Assembly: GCA_030435675.1 (NCBI GenBank) | Contig: CM059623.1 | Span: forward strand, 12,680,092-12,744,091 | DNA from: Steinernema hermaphroditum | Taxonomy: Eukaryota; Nematoda; Chromadorea; Rhabditida; Steinernematidae | Direction of reading: 5' to 3' | DNA: 64,000 nucleotides | In this document: positions 1 through 11,088 of the stretch, one piece after another | How the letters are laid out: each line of letters starts with the position of its first letter | Position numbering within the stretch: the first letter of the stretch is position 1 | The notes under the pieces: model-generated | Told to the model about the DNA's origin: nothing | Databases searched by the model: none | Seen by the model: the letters and a program-made list of their open reading frames with translations, nothing else | Translations under genes and position numbers: made by a program

Positions 1-3000
1 ACCATTCTGTGCACCTACATGGAGCAGATGCTGTTTATTCGCAAAAAAGCTATCGAGAAACTTGGAAATGATCACAGCGTTCGTGTCGAAGTGGTGGACA
101 ACTACCAGGGCGAAGAATCGGATATCATCATTCTTACCTTAGTCCGCAGTTTGAACCCCGAAAAGAAGATCGGCTTCCTGAATGTAGACAATCGAGTTTG
201 TGTGGCGATGTCACGAGCAAAGAAAGGCCTGTACATCCTTGGCAACATCGACTTCTTGGCGGACAAATGTGCGCTTTGGACGAATATCAAATCGTCGCTC
301 GAGGAAAACGACGCTTTGGTGAAGGATTTGACGATTGTTTGCCAAAGTCACGGAAATGAACAGGTGTGCCCGGACATTTTTGATAACTTCTGATAGTTTT
401 TGTATTTAAGGCCATTTCTCATTGGAAGGACTTCGATAGCAAAACAGCGCAAGGAGGATGCCGTCTTCCTTGCAACTATCGCCTGGATTGTGGCCATGCA
501 TGTCCACAATTGTGCCACCCAACCACGCATGAAAAGGTAAACTGCACGGAACCCTGCGGCAGAACTTGTCCCAACGGACATGCATGCAAGAAGACATGCC
601 TCGATGACTGTGGATTGTGTTTCATCAAGGTTAACGTGACACTTCCATGTGGTCACGCCGCCACGAAAGACTGCCATTTCGATACGGAGAGGGTTCCTTG
701 CGGAAAGCCGTGCATGCAGAGGCTGCCTTGTCGTCATATGTGTGCGGAGAATTGCTCAGCACCGTGTACCAGATCTTGCAAGCGTTCCGTAGTGAAGACT
801 CTCCCGTGCGGCCACTCCGCGAACATGTCATGCTTCGAAGATCCCCGAAACGTAAAATGCAATGTGAAAGTCATGAAGAAGTGGACTGGATGTGAGCATG
901 AAGTGAACGTGGAGTGCTGGATCGATCCTCTGACCTCCGAGTGCCCGTTCCCCTGCAACATGAACCTTCCTGGTTGCCAGCATATGTGCAAGGGTACTTG
1001 TGGAACGTGTCGTCGGGGCCGGATGCACGTGCGTTGTGAAGAGAAGTGCGAGCGCGAGCTTGTCTGTGGGCATGTGTGTGGCAGCAAGTGTAGCACCAAC
1101 TGTCCACCTTGTGAGCAGCCTTGCGAAACGGCGTGCTTCCACAGTCGTTGTAGCAGCGCTGTGAAGAGTGCGTATAAAGACCAAAAATGCCGTAGAGATT
1201 TTCACGGAAAGGCCAAAGTATGTTCAATAAGTGCTTTCTCCAGTGGATTGTTTTGTTTAGGGTCGTAAATGCGGCGAGTTGTGTCCTCCTTGCCTCCAGG
1301 AATGTTCTAACAACTGTGTCCACGTTATTAGTCCCTGTGATCATGTAGAGGAGATTGTGGTTGATCAAACTAATGGCGATGAAAACATGGAGGACCAGAA
1401 AGCGCAGGAGCATCATGATCGCTACACGTGTCCCGATGCGAAGAAACGGATTTGTGAAAAAAAGTATGGAAGATGTGTCTAACAGTAAATCATCCTGTAT
1501 CCCTTTAGGTGTATGGAGCTATGTGATGTTGAGCCTTGCAACGAGCGCTGCAGTGAGAAGTTGAAGTGTGGACATCAGTGCTTAGGTCTCTGTGGAGAAG
1601 ATTGTCCTCAAATTTGCAAGGAGTGTCCATTCGATTCAGCTGTTCGACAAGCATATGAAGAAGCGAGTAATGTATTCTTTGGACACGAGGACGACGACGA
1701 CGTACTTTTCATCATGCTCACATGCGGTCACTGCATCGAAAGCTCTGGAATGGATGGCTGGGTTAAATCACAACTTGACGGAGAGCAATCAGATGCAAAT
1801 CAAGGAAATGCCATTGTCCAACTCCGATGTCCCAAGTGCAAGACTCCGATAAAGAAGAGCCGCCGTTACCAGAAGCCCATGAATCAAAGAATCAACGATA
1901 TCGAAAATGTAAGTTATTTGCATTGACGCTGGTATTGTCTTGTCGAAATCATTCCGAGGCGTGTATATTAATACACCTCTTCCAGATCAAACGCAAACTC
2001 ATCGGAGGTTCCTCGGAAGAACTCGAAGCGGAACGTCAAAGGCCTTTGAACGAGATACACGATCTGATTAATACGATTGAACCTAGTGATGATGGGCGAA
2101 AGCTTTTGAAAGCGACCGCCGTAAGGATTCGAGACGAAATCAAGAAAGTGAGGAGGCCGCAACTGACAAAGGATAAGACAGCGAGATACGAAAATGTTGT
2201 GAAGTAAGCGTCGTATCTTCAATACTTACTAATTCGGATTATCAGATTCACCAAGAAATTGCTCGACATCTTGGAACAGCTGGAAACCGACGAGACATTA
2301 ATGCCAAGGGTCGTTGATGGCAACCGTACACGCTTGGTGAAGCCGCAATTGTATTTTCGTTCTCTGAAGACTTCAGCAAAGCTGTTTTTTGGAGGCGAAG
2401 ATATTAACTCCCGACTGGTATCTTAGCCTTTTTTGGTTGTATTCACTAATCACCTTGCTTTTCAGAATTTAGAGTGGCACACTTTGCTCAGTTTATTCTG
2501 GAAAAGCTTTGTCGTTAATACCACAGCGTCGTCTCTTATGTTTGAGCAGTTCGGTAACGAACTTTCTCGGCTTGACCGCTGGATTAGTGTATGTTTATCG
2601 AAAAAGAACTGATTGTAGGGTTTATGTTTAGCTTGCACAGCTGTTCTTCAAAATTAATACCATCGGAGACCCGCAGGAAGAGGTTATTGATGCCATCAAT
2701 GAGCTGAATATCCTCTTGAACCGATCCAAGGTGTCTAACAACGAAACGCTTGGTAAACTACCATTTTAAGCTACTTTATTTGGCAATTTGTTTAGACGAC
2801 TTCAAGAAGTTGATGAAGATTGTCAACTACGGTACCGGAATTTCGTACGAAGAAAAGATGGAGATCAGGCACGCTCTTCAAGGAGTTGTTACCGCGTGGT
2901 ACAAGTGTCCTAAGGGCCATCTGTACGGTATCGGCGACTGTGGTCAAGCCATGGTACAATCAAGATGCTACGAATGCAATGCTGAGATTGGCGGGCGAGA

Positions 3001-3088
3001 ACACCGACTGCTCCAAAGCAATATGCTGGACAGAGAGATGACGGGAGAACTCCCATATGAGGTGGAGCCTTTCCGAGCGTTTTGGTAA
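1..3088 (+). CDS. znfx-1: ZNFX1-type NFX1 zinc-finger helicase, 5' end outside window
   Basis: This is the C-terminal 899 residues of a ZNFX1 homolog; the gene enters the window in frame. I read nine exons: 1-363, 411-1217, 1261-1463, 1509-1908, 1986-2203, 2246-2417, 2466-2588, 2632-2752 and 2796-3088, all with GT-AG introns of 42-77 nt and matching phases. Exon 1 encodes the end of the SF1 helicase domain (VDNYQGEESDI and VAMSRAK motifs). Exons 2-4 carry a long run of Cys/His NF-X1-type fingers. The last exon holds an RZ-type finger (WYKCPKGHLYGIGDCG, then a CxxC and IGG), which is characteristic of ZNFX1 and RNF213. In C. elegans ZNFX-1 acts in germ granules in small-RNA inheritance; in mammals ZNFX1 is an antiviral RNA sensor. 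A role here is inferred from the family. A truncated paralog lies at 7625-10812. Confidence 0.93.
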
Positions 3089-3704
3089 TTGATAGGTCAT
3101 TTGTTGTTGAATTGACTGCCTGTAGAATTGTTGTTGTACTTTGTTGATGCCTGCTGTTTATGTGTGTAAATCGTTTATCGTGAGTGTCGTTTTTTAGATA
3201 GCATATAAGTCGACTGAAGGTCCTTCTGGCGGGCTAAGATCTCAGACATTGTTCAGTGTCTATACAAGCGGTGAGGCGTAAGGATGGAGGTGCGTAGACG
3301 AGAGTAACCGTACACTTTTACCTGACTGAGGCCCACAAGATCAACTTCGTTCATGAGGCTCTCCATATTGATGGACTAGTTGAGTTCTCCCCGACGCTAG
3401 GGATGTCCTTGAGAAAAGAGCGACTGCTGCCCTGGATGAAAGATGGAACTGAAGTGACAACCCTAGGCAAAGATGAGAACAACCAGTTCACAGAAACATT
3501 TGGGGACGAGTTAGGTCGCCTAGAGACAATGAGAACGTGCCCATGTCTACCCAGTTGCTCAGAGTGATATTAGCGCTGACCACACGTAGACAATGTCTAG
3601 ACATCTGCACCTGAAAGACCTCAGGGACCAGTAACCCTCCAAACCAAAACAACGCACAAATAATACAATACAGTTCATTTGATATTCATGCTTTAAAAAA
3701 ATGC
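3089..3704. other. intergenic, no gene seen
   Basis: This is the region downstream of the first ZNFX1 gene, between convergent genes. No convincing coding exon is visible. The stretch 3230-3550 has open, codon-like composition with stops and could be an old pseudogene or element fragment, but I do not recognise it. Confidence 0.5.
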
Positions 3705-4191
3705 TTATTCTGATGGTTGAGATTCCTGGAGATGTTTTTGCAGCGTGACGAGCTGGGTCGATCGCTGCGGCCCTCCAACGATCTTCGTCATGTTGACACG
3801 CTGGTGCTGTGCACGTGATCCCAGCTCCATACGGTCGCAGTTCATGAGCTGGTGGATGAGCTCGTCCGAGAGTCTTCGGCTGTAAATGCACCCGTCCATC
3901 GGCGAGGGCTGGTGACTGAAACAGAGCCCTGTATAACAGAATGATGCTTGTAATTCACTTCATTCCAGGAGGAGGTCCAATGGGGCGATAGTGCCCACCT
4001 GCACGAGTTTTTTCAGGAGGCTCTTGCACGACCACACCACGTGGGTCTTCGGTTTCTTTGATCTTCATGTTGTTCATCCCCTTGAGCACATCCCGCTGAG
4101 CGGGGAAATGGATGCCCGCGTGCCACACAGGGTCCTGATAAGGGACGGTGCTGCTATTGTTGGCTTCGATGCCACGGGATCGAGACGTCAT
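3705..4191 (-). CDS. small protein of unknown function, two exons
   Basis: I predict a 147-residue protein from two exons on the minus strand, 4191-3959 and 3915-3705, joined by a 43-nt GT-AG intron ending in TTTCAG. The start ATG follows a strong acceptor-like site (CCCCTTTTCAG, about 6 nt upstream), which suggests a trans-spliced 5' end. The N-terminal half is polar and proline-containing, with a PPPGMN stretch at the exon junction. The C-terminal half is charged and begins MDGCIYSRRLSDEL. There is no signal peptide or membrane segment, and I do not recognise the family. The gene lies about 450 bp downstream of the kinase gene on the same strand. The in-frame splice and the SL-like site are the main evidence that it is real. 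Confidence 0.6.
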
Positions 4192-4642
4192 GTTGTATCT
4201 GAAAAGGGGAACATAAATAGTGATACCAACGAAAATATGCAATGAAAGCAACAAATGCGAAGCAGCGGATGACAGAAGGGATAAGATTCACAGTATAGTC
4301 ATGAAGAGAAAAAGCGCCATAGAAAAAGCTTCCGCCTCCTCAAAAATCCACAATCCGTGAACGGTGGAAAGAGGCGCGAACATCTGCGCGAACATCAACA
4401 TACAGCTACAATCGTTCCGAGCCACGGACCAACGGATAAATATAGTCTTGTTCCGTCGTCTCTGTGACGTGTCAAAATATACCCAGAGGCTCTCGTAGAT
4501 ACGTGATCATGGCTGTTTTCCAAAGACAGGGGACAAAGCACGCACAAACGGTTAAATATTAATATTAAATACAACAAACAACAAGTAAGGACGAAATGTA
4601 CAGGAGTGTGAGGTGATGGTCCCGGTCAGTCTTGTCATGGAG

Positions 4643-5493
4643 CTAGAAGTTCCTCTTGTAGCACTTGGGAACGCGTCTCTTCTTGGGGTCGTAGTGGAGG
4701 ATCTGGCGAAGGAAGTGGAAATCCGTGTTGGTGAGGCGCTTCCATCGGAGGTTGATCTGGACAAGGGCAGAGAGGTCACCGCGCTGGAAGGCCTCGTACT
4801 CCGGATCGTCCATGCTGGCCGCATTCCAGGGGTCTTTCCCGATGAGGCAGAAGGCGAGGATCATCCCAGCGCCCCATTGGTCCATTTTGATGCCGTTGAC
4901 AACGCTGATGATCTCCGGGGGGTGGTATCGGCGAGTTCCTCCACGTGGCACCTTCTTGGATTCGAAGTCCATCGGCAGTGACGACCCGAAGTCGCCGATT
5001 TTGCATAGCTCTGGAATGAGGCGCGTTGGGTGGTGGAAGGAATAAAGAGGCACTCACGCCGACTAAAGACGAGCACGTTCTCAGGCTTCAAGTCGCGGTG
5101 GCAATAGTCGTCCGATGTGTGCATGCAGTGGAGAGCGCCCATGATCTGGTTGTAGTAGCAATGAGCGGTGTGGCGACGGCAGAAACCGTGCTTATCGACG
5201 ACTTGACGGAGGTCGCCGTAGGGCGCCAAGTCGAGCAGCAGCCGGAAGCCGTCGTTGGACCTTTTGCCGGCGTGGCACTTCAGCACATTCGGGTGGCACT
5301 GGAACCGCTTGAGGGCGTGGAACTCTCGGTGGCCGATGTCGCCAAACTCCCAGCACTTTGTTGTTTTCATGGCGAACGTTCCCTCTTTGGAGGTAATCTT
5401 GCGGACGATGCCGAATCCGCCACTACCGAGGTAATCCACTAGGTCGTAGTCATTGTCGAAAAACCACTGGAACGGGCGTGTGTAGAGGGTCAT
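4643..5493 (-). CDS. minimal serine/threonine protein kinase
   Basis: This two-exon minus-strand gene (5493-5058 and 5010-4643, 46-nt intron) encodes about 267 residues, essentially just a kinase catalytic domain. Visible motifs are the glycine loop GSGGFGIV, the AMK lysine, the catalytic loop HRDLKPENVL, DFGSS at the start of the activation segment and a PPEI variant of the APE motif. After the final DPKKRR region the protein ends quickly at KCYKRNF. The intron falls between the catalytic loop and DFG. The ATG lies three bases after a CTGTTTCAG acceptor, consistent with trans-splicing. All catalytic residues appear intact. The subfamily is unclear: it has a CAMK-like or general eukaryotic Ser/Thr kinase look, and no regulatory domain is present. 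Confidence 0.88.
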
Positions 5494-6509
5494 GACCTGA
5501 AACAGCAGGGAAGCGAGGAGTTAAAAAATCAAGTACGGCACGGACGCGACACAATCACAAAAGACAGGTAAAACCAGCGATGAACTACTGAATATATGAG
5601 GCGAAAATAGCCAAAAGGTGAATCCTATCAAGCGAGTCGCGCAAGCGAGATATTCAGATTCGAAATGGGAGGAGATGAATTTGTTTTGAATTTGAAATGG
5701 ATCTACGAAATGGATCTAGAAAACAACGAGACGATATGCAATAAGTAATTTGAACAAGCACTACGGTAGAATCGTTTTCGGTAGTATGGGCGTGCTGCAG
5801 AGCTCCTGCCACCCTTGGGCGTTGGCGGTGCCGCCCCTGACACCGGCAAAACTGATTTAGCCAAATAGACAGATTCTGTCAGTGCAGGCTGACTAGTCGT
5901 CAGTGGCCCGTAATTTCATCTGCAGGCTACGGTTACGAGTGGTCGATTTCGGAGCAGACGATGATCACTCGAGGGAGACAGCGACCGCCAATCTCTAGGT
6001 TCTTTCACGCTCCGCGTTAAAACGAACGTAAAAACGCGCGGGGAATTTGAAATATTCTAGTGAAGGTCGTACGTTCACGCAAGTTTTCTCTTTTTTAGCC
6101 TGTGTCCCATTGACATGGCCAACTATGGACCTTACTGTTCAGGCCTCTGGCCTTCGTATAACTACCGTATAAATACTACTTCAATAAAGATCTGTGACTT
6201 CGTGGGGTACACATTTGTCTCGTAAAAGGTTTCTCTGTCTTTAGACGTATCCAACTCTCTAGCCTCTATTTGTGAAGGGTATAAGCTGTCTAGAGCGTAA
6301 TCTTCCTGGCTTCTGTGAAGCTGTCTAGACTCTGGTCTAAACTCAAGTGAAACGGCAAACAGACGCGCTCTTTGTCTCGGAGACTTTTACTTCAATGATT
6401 TTGCAAATTGCTGTCTGACTCCTGAAACGAATGCGGTTGTTCGTTTGAAAGGCTTAACCGTCTACGTAGCCCATAGACTGTCTCATTTTCGCAATTCCAT
6501 GCTAGACAG
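5494..6509. other. intergenic, no gene seen
   Basis: This region lies upstream of the kinase gene and left of the hAT element. I see no credible coding exon or RNA gene. Short repeats of the words CTGTCTAGA and TCTAGA recur at 6230-6340. Confidence 0.5.
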
Positions 6510-6526
6510 TAGGGTTGGCATTCGAG

Positions 6527-6725
6527 TCAGAAAACGCCGAGTCACCGAGTCGAGTCGTGATCGGCCGAGTCGCCGAGTCGAGTCGAGTCGAGTCGGACTT
6601 GGCCGAGTCGCCGAGTCGAGTCGAGTCGGACTTGGCCGAGTCGCCGAGTCGAGTCGAGTCGAGTCGAGTCGAGTCGAGTCACCGAGTCGAGTCGGATTTT
6701 TCGAGTCGAGTCGAGTCACCGAGAC
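6527..6725 (+). repeat. (GAGTC)n pentamer array, left subterminal
   Basis: This is an imperfect array of GAGTC units interrupted by a longer repeated phrase (GGACTTGGCCGAGTCGCC), so a higher-order unit of about 40 bp is present. It lies inside the hAT-type element. Confidence 0.9.
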
Positions 6726-7290
6726 ATTTTTTAACTCCATAAAAGTGATCAATCATAGCGCGGCGGGACTCAGAATTTTGAACTATCGTATTGAAAAAGC
6801 GAATATTTCGTACGTTTGCTCTTCGCTTTCAATGCCATGGTGTTTGATTTAATGTCCTGTGTGTCGAGAATGCATCGGCCATGGCCATGACAGATGCAGT
6901 CATGGCCATCCAGCGGCTATTCAACCAACTAGGTAGAAATGCTGACAGGATAGCCATGGATCAGACCTGCCTTTTCCGATACTTAGATAGAACGCAACCA
7001 CAGGTCTAACTCAACCGTACTAATCCATGAGCTAGACACAGCCAGACCCCGAGTCTCGAATCAATTTGCATAACGGGACGAAGAAACAGTAAGCAGAATC
7101 CCTCTGAAACCGCTTCACTAGAAGTAATCAGAAATGTGAGACGGTAGTTTCGAACAGATCAACCTGATTGCCAAGTAACCGTATTACGGTACGCGCAACA
7201 GTTTCAATGGCGCTCGCATGCCGCGATCGAATTGTGGGTCTCAGCACGCTGTGACTGAGCGCTTCTGTGAATTTCGAAAGGTCGCTTTTA

Positions 7291-7459
7291 GTCGAGTCGG
7301 ACTTCGCCGAGTCGAGTCGAGTCGAGCCGAGTCGTGAAGGGCCGAGTCGTGAAGGGCCGAGTCGCCGAGTCGAGTCGAGTCGAGTCGGACTTGGCCGAGT
7401 CGCCGACTCGACTCGACTCGACTCGGTGACTCGGCCAAGTCCGACTCGACTCGACTCGA
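7291..7459. repeat. (GAGTC)n array with foldback, right subterminal
   Basis: GAGTC units on the + strand run up to about 7405 and then switch to the reverse complement GACTC. The two arms share GGACTTGGCCGAGTC and its complement, so this end can form a long hairpin. Confidence 0.85.
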
Positions 7460-7624
7460 AGTGCCAACCCTACTAGACAGGCTCGAATTGTGAAAGCTTT
7501 GATTTTCAAATTATGTCCTTCTCTGTGTGGGCTTTCAAGGGTTGCGTCATCTTCGTACGATTAGTTCTTCCGTGACTCGTTCTCTCCATTTCACTACTGT
7601 ATCCTTTCTGTTTCAACAGGAATC

Positions 7625-10600
7625 ATGGCTGCAGCAGTTGTTCATCCACCACCCGAAGACTTTAGAACCATCTCTGTTGTTCCTACTAAGGAAGACATGC
7701 TTGTCATTGGTGAGCTGATAGTCCTAGAATGGTTTATAACTGACCTGATTTAGACAAGCCCTATCTGCGAAAGAACGTCACCAAGGGGCACTACGATGAT
7801 GGAGACCATTATCTCGACGTGCAGTTCCGCCTGCTTCGTGAAGACCTCCTTGATCCACTTCGGTCCGGTGTAAATAGTTATCGTAGTGCCGCCGGAACCA
7901 GAGGAAAAGGAGATGTTTACGTGTACGAGAACGTGAAGATCGGTTATCCACGACTGGACATGGATATGGGAGAAATGGTCTTCCCTGTCCAGTTCAAGCC
8001 TCGTCATCGGTGTCGTTGGATCCGTCAGATGATCTTTGGATCTCTCGTCGTCCTGTCCAAAGACGGATTTGAACAAGACTTCATCTTCGGGACGGTCGCT
8101 ATAAGAGATCTATTCGATCTGCAGGAAGGATTCGTTAAGCTCTTGCTCCCTCGTATGGATGATGTTGATCACAAAGCCGAGTACAGGATGATCGAGTCAA
8201 GCGCCTATTATGAAGCTTACCACCACGTGCTTCGCGGTCTTCAGACATTCGCTCCAGGCGAAGACATTCCATTTCACAAATATCTCGTCGACCTCAACAC
8301 CGAGCCGGGAGTGCCGTCCTACTTCATCAGGAACAACTACAGGATCGACTTTGGCGTAATCTGTGCTAAACCTGACGAAAAGGGAAGACGCATCGTCGAT
8401 GTCCGCCATGCACACGAAGAAGTCAGCCCTGATGACATCTACCTTGATGAAAGTCAGCATAAGGCGCTGATGATGACTTTCCAGCATGAGCTGGCCGTTA
8501 TCCAAGGACCCCCCGGGACAGGTACTTTGCGAGCGCCTGTCGTCTTTATATCTTTTTACGTTTAGGGAAAACCTTTATTGGTCACCAGATAACCCGTGTA
8601 CTTCTGGCTAATCAACAGTTGTGGAACCCCGATCGCCAACATCCGATGCTTGTTGTGTGCTACACCAACCACGCTCTCGATCAGTTCCTCAGTGGTATCA
8701 TGTACTACATGGTTAGGGACACTGCGCACGCTGATCCTTTCTCAGGCCAACGCCGAATCGTCCGTGTGGGCAGTCGCTGCAGAAATCCCGATCTCAGACC
8801 GTAACTTAAAGCTATTCGGACTGGCACTAATGTAGCTTCGTTGCAGGTACACACTCCACGAAATCGCCCGAAACTGCAACGATCCCGTGCCACGTAACAT
8901 CGCTCAACAACGTTGTGAAGCACGCACGAATCGTCAAAACGTTGCCGTACGCATCGCCGAAGTCCAAGCCCTTCTGAACAGTGTAGCTACACAGGTTCGT
9001 TACTGCAAGCTATGGTACGCTCCAGAATGGCCTATTTAGATTCTTCCTATCTACGAACTCACCCGCTTTCCGGAGCAGGATATCGTATCTGAGATGCACG
9101 AACAGCAATTCATGATGCATGTGAAGTCGGAAGACAGTCGAACGGTCTTCTGCGTAAGTACATCTGTTATGATTACGCTAAGTATCTTTCATCACAGTTG
9201 CAAGACGTTTTCGACAAATGGATCGCGCAGGATTGGCGTCCTTCACAAATCAGAGCTCACGTTTTCGGTTCTGAGCCGTTTACGGAGGAGGAAGTAGCTG
9301 ACGTGACAGACGTGTGGGAACTCGCCTTGACTGATCGCTGGCGCCTTTACAAGTTCTGGGTTAGCCGGTTCATGCCAAAATCAACAAACTCATTGACTCG
9401 TTCAGGTTGGACTTTACTCCCAGAAGATGCGCTCCGTGATCGGTGAACTCGAAATGAGGTATACTCAGTGGTCTGCTCGTCTTCAAGAGCTGAAGAAGAT
9501 GCGCGACATTCAGATACTGAAGTCTGCACGAGTATGTTATTGGAAATTTTGCCACATCTTTCAGTTCTTTTTATAGGTGATTGGAATGACCACAACTGGC
9601 GCGGCGCGTCTCCAGTCCGCTCTGAAGACCATCCAATGTCCCATTGTTATCGTCGAAGAAGCTGCAGAAGTGCTGGAGGCTCACGTTGTAACATCGCTCA
9701 CTGTGAACTGTAAGCACGTCATTTTGATTGGTGATCACAAACAACTTCGCCCAAATCCAGGTACGCCTTATTTTTTAGAAGCACATGTCATTTCCAGTGA
9801 TTTAGCTGTATACGATCTGGCCAGAACGTACGATCTCGACGTCTCTTTGTTCGAGCGGCTCGTCGAAAACAGTTTCCCGTATGCAATGCTCAAAAATCAA
9901 CATCGTATGCGTACGGAAATTGCTCGAACGCTGATGCCTCACTTCTACGAAGACCTGCGTGACGACCCTTCAGTATTCCAGTATGAGCACCACATTGTCG
10001 GATTGACGAAGAACTTTGCTTTCATCACTCACAACTATGAAGAGAAGATCAATATGAGCCGAGACGATCAGAAGTCGCATATGAATGAATACGAAGGAGA
10101 ATATGCTATTCGCCTCGCCTTGTATCTTCTTCAACAGGGTTATCGACCGGATCAAGTGACCATTCTGTGCACTTACAGTGAACAGATGCTGTTTGTTCGC
10201 AGAAGAGCTGCAGAGAAACTTGGCAGAAATCAAAACGTTCGTGTCGAAGTGGTGGACAACTACCAGGGCGAGGAGTCGGATATCATCATTCTTACCTTAG
10301 TCCGCAGTTTGAACCCCGAAAAGAAGATCGGCTTCCTGAATGTAGACAATCGAGTTTGTGTGGCGATGTCACGAGCCAAGACGGGCCTGTACATCCTTGG
10401 CAACATCGACTTCTTGGCGGACAAATGTGCTCTGTGGACGAATATCAAATCCTCGCTCGAAGAAAACGGCGCTTTGGTGAAGGATCTGACTACTATTTGC
10501 CAAAGTCATGGAAATAAACAGGTGTGCCCGGATACTTTTGATTACTTCTGACATTTTCTATTTAAGGTCATTTCCCATTGGAAGGACTTCGATAGCAAAA

Positions 10601-10812
10601 CAGCTCGAGGAGGATGCCGTCTTCCTTGCAACTATCGCCTGGACTGTGGCCATGCATGTTCGCAATTGTGCCACCCTGACGACTGCGGATTGTGCTTCGT
10701 CAAGGTTGATGTGACACTTCCCTGTGGTCACGAAGAGACGAAGGTCTGCCATCTCGACATGAAGAGGATGTACGGAAGGCCGTGTAAGCAATGTCGTATT
10801 ATGTCTTTATAA
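7625..10812 (+). CDS. truncated ZNFX1-like helicase, tandem paralog
   Basis: I read ten exons giving about 927 residues: 7625-7709, 7754-8521, 8566-8800, 8847-8994, 9040-9153, 9198-9359, 9406-9531, 9577-9760, 9806-10521 and 10567-10812. Phases agree throughout and introns are 44-46 nt. The pre-helicase region (KPYLRKN, FRLLREDLLDPLR) matches ZNFX1. Walker A GPPGTGKT is split across exons 2 and 3; Walker B is VIVEEAAE; GDHKQLRP, NQHRM, VDNYQGEE and VAMSRAK follow. The protein stops after part of the first Cys-rich finger block (GRPCKQC...), so it lacks most NF-X1 fingers and the RZ finger. It also starts without the long N-terminal extension of ZNFX1, unless further 5' exons exist. The ATG follows a TTTCAACAG acceptor. 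All helicase motifs look intact, so an ATPase without zinc fingers is plausible. A regulatory or decoy role is only speculation. Confidence 0.87.
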
Positions 10813-11088
10813 CCCGTTCACTGTTGTTAAATCTTACCTGTTCACTTATCGTCTTGCTTTGATGTCTGGTCTAAGCCTTTTCAGAGTCATTTCCGCGAGC
10901 AGTTTAAGGTGAGATCTACCGGAAAAAGAAAAAAATCGACCAGTCTCGCTGTCGGATGCTCACGCAAAAGACATTGATATCGTTTTAGACTTGACTGTGA
11001 GCTGTTTATGTCGTTTATTCAATCATCAGACATGTCTGTAACAACAACAATGCACTTAAGGGAAACTACTACAGCTACAGGGGCTCGC
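10813..11088. other. convergent intergenic, polyadenylation region
   Basis: This short gap separates the convergent truncated ZNFX1 copy and GMP synthase. On the minus strand an AATAAA sits near 11017-11025, a plausible poly(A) signal for GMP synthase. I see nothing else. Confidence 0.5.

Larger units (their letters stand above)
6510..7472. mobile_element. non-autonomous hAT-type element with GAGTC arrays
   Basis: The element is bounded by the 11-bp perfect inverted repeats TAGGGTTGGCA (6510-6520) and TGCCAACCCTA (7462-7472). It is flanked directly by the 8-bp duplication CTAGACAG (6502-6509 and 7473-7480). An 8-bp target duplication with TAGGGTTGGCA-like termini is the hallmark of hAT transposons. 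It is 963 bp long and encodes no transposase. Both subterminal regions are (GAGTC)n-type pentamer arrays, and the right one folds back on itself around 7405. The centre (about 6730-7285) is single-copy in appearance. Open frames on both strands here are artefacts of the pentamer. A degenerate relative lies at 46892-46952. Confidence 0.9.

Noticed and set aside
6445..7509. Several long Ser/Arg/Glu-rich open frames on both strands
   Set aside because: They are produced by the GAGTC pentamer, which has few stops in any frame, and lie inside a transposable element.
7600..7612. CTGTTTCA upstream of the truncated ZNFX1 gene as a piRNA-type motif
   Set aside because: It is the polypyrimidine tract and acceptor (CTGTTTCAACAG) before the ATG, so splicing explains it.
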